DNA of 64,000 nt from Venturia oleaginea (Eukaryota > Ascomycota > Dothideomycetes > Venturiales > Venturiaceae): the NCBI GenBank assembly GCA_013176395.1, contig JABMLP010000025.1, forward strand, positions 372,001-436,000. Direction: 5' to 3'. Shown here piece by piece: positions 59,734 to 64,000 of the stretch; the stretch's first letter is position 1, and each line of letters opens with the position of its first letter. The notes below the pieces were generated by a model. It was not told where the DNA came from, ran no database searches, and saw nothing but the letters and a program-made list of their open reading frames with translations. A program made the position numbers and the translations under genes.

Positions 59734-61425
59734 TTAACCAAGTCTCAATGCGAATCCAGCACCAATTTCCTCCGTCTCCTTGCCACCAAAGATAGAACTA
59801 AAATCGCCATCTAATTTCGGCGCATCTCCTCTCATTGGCGCATTCGGACTAGCCACTCTCCTCCTCCTTTCTTGTCCCGCTTTCGATGGAAAAGTGGGAA
59901 ACATACTCGTCGCTTTAGGACGTGGGTCCTGTGTAAACCAGGGGTGGGCTAACACTTCTGCTGCGGATGGACGTCTCGCAGGATTAAGTGCGAGGAGTGT
60001 GTTCAGTAGGTCGGCGCCGGATGAAGTGAGCAGGGGAAATTTGGAGCGGATCAGAGAGCCAGTTGTTGTGGCTTTGGAGGGAAGGCGGAGAGCGCGAGCG
60101 TTAGGTAGGCGACGGAAACCAGGCCAGGTTTCTTCTGTGGGTAGGCCGCAGAGTTCGAATATCTATTGTGTTCCGTCAGTCTTGTGTAGCACCAATGTCT
60201 TCACAGTAATTTCATCGCTCCAGTTCCCTAAGAATCAATCTGGCCAAGAAACCTACTCCAACTTTGATTGATATGATGACGATCAAATATCACCGGCACT
60301 ATTAAATTTAGAGTCATCTTTTAGGCCAGGTTGGCTCTTGGACAACTGGATCGATAAACACACTTCCCGAAAGTGAAAGATGAAGCGGATCTGGACGACG
60401 AAGCAACTGTGCCTCATTGGAAACCAGGAAAAGCTTACCTTCGTTAACTCGTCAACTTCTGATGTACCTTGCAGCAAAGGCTCGTTTTTGAGCAGCTCGC
60501 CAAATATACAGCCGACGCTCCACATATCGATTGCTTGGTCGTATGTATCGGCGCCTAGTAGCAATTCGGGAGCTCGATACCATAATGTGACGACCAGTTG
60601 TGTGAGATTCGGAGGAACTGGATCTCCATAATATCTCGCCATGCCAAAATCTGCGAGTTTGATCTCACCACGGTTGTTCATGAGGATATTGGAGGTCTTC
60701 AGATCGCGGTGCATGATCCAGTTGTCGTGGAGGTATTCCACCGCAGATGTGAGCTGGAGCATCAACGTCTTGATCTCAGACTGCATAAACGGTTCTGCCA
60801 TGTCCTCCTGCAAAGTTTTGAGATCGTGTTCGAGGAATTCCATGACGAGGAAGACATCATTTATCTTCTCGCCAATCACGACTTCTCGCAGGTCCACGAT
60901 ATGCCTGTGATGTGATTCTTTGAGTGTCTGTATCTCCCGCAAGGCTGTGACGGGGAAGCCATCGTTCAGATTGTCCATTTTCAGCTTCTTCAGCGCAACG
61001 ATCTCGGTTGTCGATGTTTCCCGTGCTCTTGATACCCATCCATACGACCCTTCCTCAATGTGATTTAACCTTTCGAAATTGTCCACTCGTCGACATGGTC
61101 CCCATCCTGGAGCGGCAAATCGCAATAGCTTTCTCGGCAGCTCTTCCACGATGACAGGCTCATTTTCGACCTTCCGTCTCTTTGTTGGCCTATCTGAATC
61201 ATACGTTTCGTCTTGAGCGGCAGTGTGGGCGGCCTCCTCCTGTCGTTTGCGCGTGGCCTCCGCTTCCTCGACTTTCCGTTGCTTTTCAGCCCTAGCCCGC
61301 TTCTTCTCTTCCTTCTCTCGTTTCCTAGCGGCGGCGTCTTCCTGGTCGTCGGCCCATCGTGAAGGTCCGGCCATGGTTGTTGTGGATGGTGTCGGCCAGT
61401 CGCAAAAAGTCGTGGATGATGACAT
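59734..61425 (-). CDS. CDK11/PITSLRE-type cyclin-dependent kinase
   Basis: Exons 61425-60439 and 60162-59734 give 471 residues. The N-terminal ~100 residues are a charged helical arm ([20 protein letters not shown]), as in CDK11. The kinase domain has the Gly loop [11 protein letters not shown], the Lys of VALKKLKMD and the cyclin-binding helix PVTALRE, equivalent to PITSLRE. It also has [17 protein letters not shown] and [28 protein letters not shown] and [16 protein letters not shown] follow. CDK11 works in transcription and pre-mRNA splicing. The intron is long here, 276 bases. Translation could also start at the ATG 51 bases downstream (61374). Its start faces the NDUFAF7-like gene 63 bases away. 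Confidence 0.9.
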
Positions 61426-61488
61426 GGAGAAAACAATACGAATCTTATGGGTCTCGGCAACAGCAAAGAAACTCTATTACAACAACAG
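61426..61488. promoter_or_regulatory. 63-base bidirectional promoter, CDK11-type / NDUFAF7-like
   Basis: The two divergent start codons are only 63 bases apart (61425 minus and 61489 plus). Either both transcripts start inside this gap with almost no leader, or each promoter overlaps the other gene's first exon. Use of the downstream ATG of the kinase would widen the gap to 114 bases. Confidence 0.5.
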
Positions 61489-63089
61489 ATGAAGGCTATA
61501 ACCCGGCCGCCGATTCAAATACTGGGCCAATGCTCGAGAAGAGCGACTTCAAGGACACAGAGGTGCAATGCAAGGAGATGGCAATCAAGTGCTGCATTCG
61601 CCTTCGAGACAAGGAAATGGACGACTCCCCTGGCAAAACATTTGGCTGAAGCTATCACTGTACGATGAGCCGATTTACGTTCATTCGGATGGTTCTAACT
61701 CACTTCAGACCACAGGTCCAATTCCAGTAGCAGCGTATATGCGACAATGCCTCACCTCTCCAGATGGCGGATACTACACCTCCGGCGCTGAAGGACGAGA
61801 TCAGTTTGGAACAAAGGGCGATTTCGTCACGTCACCAGAAATATCTCAGGTTTTTGGAGAACTAGTTGGGCTATGGATCGTCGCAGAATGGATGGCGCAA
61901 GGGAAGAAGAGCTCTGGAGTACACATAATTGAGGTCGGACCTGGCAGAGGGACATTGATGAATGATTTGCTACGGACACTGAGGAATTTCAAGCCGCTGG
62001 CTGACAGCATCGATACGATATACTTGGTGGAAGCTAGCAAACCTCTGCGGGAAGCGCAGCATAAGTTACTTTGTGGTGATGCTCCACTCGAAGATACCAA
62101 GATGGGCCACCAGTCCATGAGCAGGTATACTCCAGGGCAGAAGATTATCTGGTGCGAGGACATGAAGTTTGTTCCGCAAGGTAGGCTTCCCTCTACTTAC
62201 AAAATCTCCATATGTCCTAACATTGCCAGACGACTCCACGACGCCCTTCATAATAGCCCACGAGTTCTTCGACGCCCTCCCAATCCACATATTTCAGACG
62301 GTCTCGCCATCTACAGCCTCGCCGACCTCTACCATCACAACATCAACTACAGCACCTCCTCCCTCGCGTCGTCTTCCCAAGGCTAACGAGTGGAGAGAAT
62401 TGCTAGTAGCACCCACGTCACCATATGCGACGATAGCTGCTACAGCGACAGAAAAGTCCAAAGCAGCCCCGGAGTTTGAGCTTATACAATCCAAGATGGC
62501 TACACCGCACAGTCAATATCTTCCTAGAGTATCTGAGAGGTACAACAAGCTGCTTGCAGCTCCAGATTCTGTAATTGAGATATCTCCAGAATCGTTGGCA
62601 CTGGCAGCAGACTTTGCCAGAAGAATCGCAGGACCCTCGACAGGCCCCTCGAAGGCTTCAGGCGCGGCATTGATACTTGACTATGGCCCAGCTACGACGA
62701 TACCTACAAATTCACTTCGTGGTATCAAGGCCCATGAAATTTGCTCCCCGTTTGCGTCACCTGGACAAGTGGATCTATCTGCCGATGTCGATTTCATCGG
62801 TCTCGCAGAAGCAGCATTGAATGCCTCGCCAAATGTAGAGGTCCATGGACCAGCAGAACAAGCGACATTCTTGTCAACCATGGGAATCAGAGAAAGAGCG
62901 CAAGCTCTTGTCAAGAAAGCAGGAGCGGACAAAGTCGCTGCTGAGAGAATTGAGACGGGGTGGAAACGGTTGATAGATCGGGGACCGAATGGTATGGGGA
63001 AGACGTACAAAGCTATGGCCATCGTGCCACATATTCACGGCGCGAAGGTGAGAAGGCCTGTTGGATTTGGTGGTGATGTTGTGACGTAG
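61489..63089 (+). CDS. Mitochondrial complex I assembly arginine methyltransferase, NDUFAF7/MidA family
   Basis: NDUFAF7 methylates an arginine of the 49-kDa subunit early in complex I assembly in the mitochondrial matrix. Exons 61489-61659, 61709-62180 and 62230-63089 give 500 residues. The N-terminus is a typical presequence, rich in Arg and Ser and free of acids (KAITRPPIQILGQCSRRAT). The family motifs follow: GPIPVAAYMRQCLTSPDGGYY, FVTSPEISQVFGELVGLW, VEVGPGRGTL-like IIEVGPGRGTLMNDLLR for S-adenosylmethionine, and IIAHEFFDALPIH across intron 2. The next 60 residues hold a Ser/Thr/Pro-rich insertion before ANEWRELLV. The end DVDFIGLAEAA and FLSTMGIRERAQAL matches the family. Confidence 0.92.
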
Positions 63090-63721
63090 CGTAGGATTGT
63101 AAACATGCCTGAATCCGCCATTTGGATCTCTGCCGTGCCAACTGACCATTTCTCTGAGCAAGGGCTGGTCTCGACGAACGATACTCTTGAGCACAGTGCG
63201 ATTTGCCTGTGAGCCCTCCATGTTGTCAAAAGTGTAGTCTGTGAATTCAGCTCTCGAGTAATGATTGCATGATGATAGGTTGCGGCGGCGGGTTCCTGCA
63301 GAAGTTGTTCTACCTAGCCGTGTTTCATCGCTAGAGGCTCTCTATTGTGCGACTCGCTCTCCGTTCTCACCACCTCTCACCACCTCCCCAAAAGGAAATA
63401 GCCAGACAGCTCCTATCGTCCTTATCGCTGGTGCGGCTCGGGAGATGTGAAGTGTGGCGCTTATATTATCCAATCCTTGTGATCAAACTGCAATTTCCTC
63501 AACCAGGACATTCCCCAACTTTCTCCACTTTCTGTCTATTTTTTGCTTGCCTGCCACTCTAAATCCAGGTACCCTTATCGAAGGCGCCGTCCTCTCATTC
63601 ACTCGGTCCATTCCTCTCGACGAGACAACACTCCTTACAAACCACAGTCTTTACTGAGTCTTGGGCACTCTTCCCATAGTCACCGTCTAATCACTAGTAT
63701 TCCTCACCCGTACATACATCC
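63090..63721. other. Promoter-side intergenic region of the CRH-type gene
   Basis: No gene is seen. The last 300 bases are strongly C/T-rich, typical of a highly expressed fungal gene leader. Confidence 0.5.
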
Positions 63722-64000
63722 ATGGCCCTACGCTTCCTCCTCGCCGCGGCACTGGCTGCGTCCAGTGTCGTCGCTCAAACTTTTACCGACTGCAATCCTA
63801 TGGAAAAGAAATGTCCACCCAACATCGCACTCGGAGCTACGAACCAGACCTTCGACTTTACCAGTCCTGTGAACACAAAGGTATGGAATCAAACCGCCGG
63901 GCCTATGACATACCAAGCCAAAGCGGGCGCCCAATTCACCATCCAGAACCGTGGGGAGTCTCCAACCATCAAGTCCAACTTCTACCTCATGTTTGGGTCG
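63722..64000 (+). CDS. CRH-family GH16 chitin-glucan transglycosylase (5' part)
   Basis: The frame is open from the ATG at 63722 to the window end, giving the first 93 residues. A signal peptide (MALRFLLAAALAASSVVAQ) is followed by TFTDCNPMEKKCPPNIALG, the Cys-rich entry typical of Crh1/Utr2 proteins. TFDFTSPVNTKVWNQ follows, then MTYQAKAGAQFTIQNRGESP, the start of the GH16 jelly roll. These enzymes link chitin to beta-glucan in the cell wall and are usually GPI-anchored. The catalytic ExDxE motif would lie beyond the window, so activity cannot be checked. Confidence 0.85.
   Translation, partial: MALRFLLAAALAASSVVAQTFTDCNPMEKKCPPNIALGATNQTFDFTSPVNTKVWNQTAGPMTYQAKAGAQFTIQNRGESPTIKSNFYLMFGS

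Overview
The window is eukaryotic nuclear DNA from a filamentous ascomycete. Most genes carry short GT-AG introns (about 38-280 bases, mostly 45-80) and lie on both strands without operons. The gene set is typical of Pezizomycotina: chimeric 785-residue phosphofructokinase, CRH-type GH16 cell-wall enzyme, S10 carboxypeptidase, pectin-degrading enzymes and a Baeyer-Villiger-type monooxygenase. The pectin methylesterase and GH93-type arabinanase pair suggests a plant-associated or plant-litter fungus. A leotiomycete is my guess, but the sequence alone does not prove the class. I see no rRNA, tRNA, CRISPR array, transposon open reading frame or plasmid feature.

Layout. 1-2.4 kb: the tail of a possible gene, then a frameshifted relic of a secreted-protein gene. 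2.4-9.2 kb: an unknown protein, biotin-protein ligase (BPL1) divergent from a twin-CX9C cytochrome oxidase assembly factor (COA4-like), then pectinesterase and a GH93-like exo-arabinanase in tandem. 10-18 kb: desaturase-like membrane protein, spliceosomal Dib1/Dim1, a membrane-anchored beta-trefoil-like protein, an arginase-fold protein with replaced metal ligands, and a Ser/Pro-rich unknown. 18.8-33 kb: phosphofructokinase, family III CoA-transferase, riboflavin synthase, a two-part unknown, an RRM nucleolar-type protein, a Cys-rich membrane protein, a COX14-domain protein and a DUF2458-like protein. 33.8-49.7 kb: a Ser/Thr-rich surface protein, S10 carboxypeptidase, an ABC1/ADCK2-type kinase, a very acidic nuclear-type protein, a paraoxonase-like beta-propeller protein and arginine methyltransferase HMT1/PRMT1.

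49.9-58.5 kb is the accessory part. A broken alpha/beta-hydrolase gene, a 60-bp duplication whose copies differ mainly by transitions, an intact FAD monooxygenase, an intact short-chain dehydrogenase, a multi-pass membrane protein and a broken O-methyltransferase sit together. This reads like a small oxidative tailoring or detoxification cluster in decay. 59.7-64 kb returns to housekeeping genes: a CDK11-type kinase head-to-head with a mitochondrial complex I assembly methyltransferase (NDUFAF7 type), and the start of a CRH-family transglycosylase cut by the window end.

The housekeeping genes do not form one pathway, but several serve mitochondria (COA4-like, COX14-domain, ADCK2-type, NDUFAF7-type) and RNA biology (Dib1, RRM protein, PRMT1, CDK11). 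Spliced models were built by hand from splice consensus, reading phase and family resemblance. Each stated CDS total is a multiple of three.
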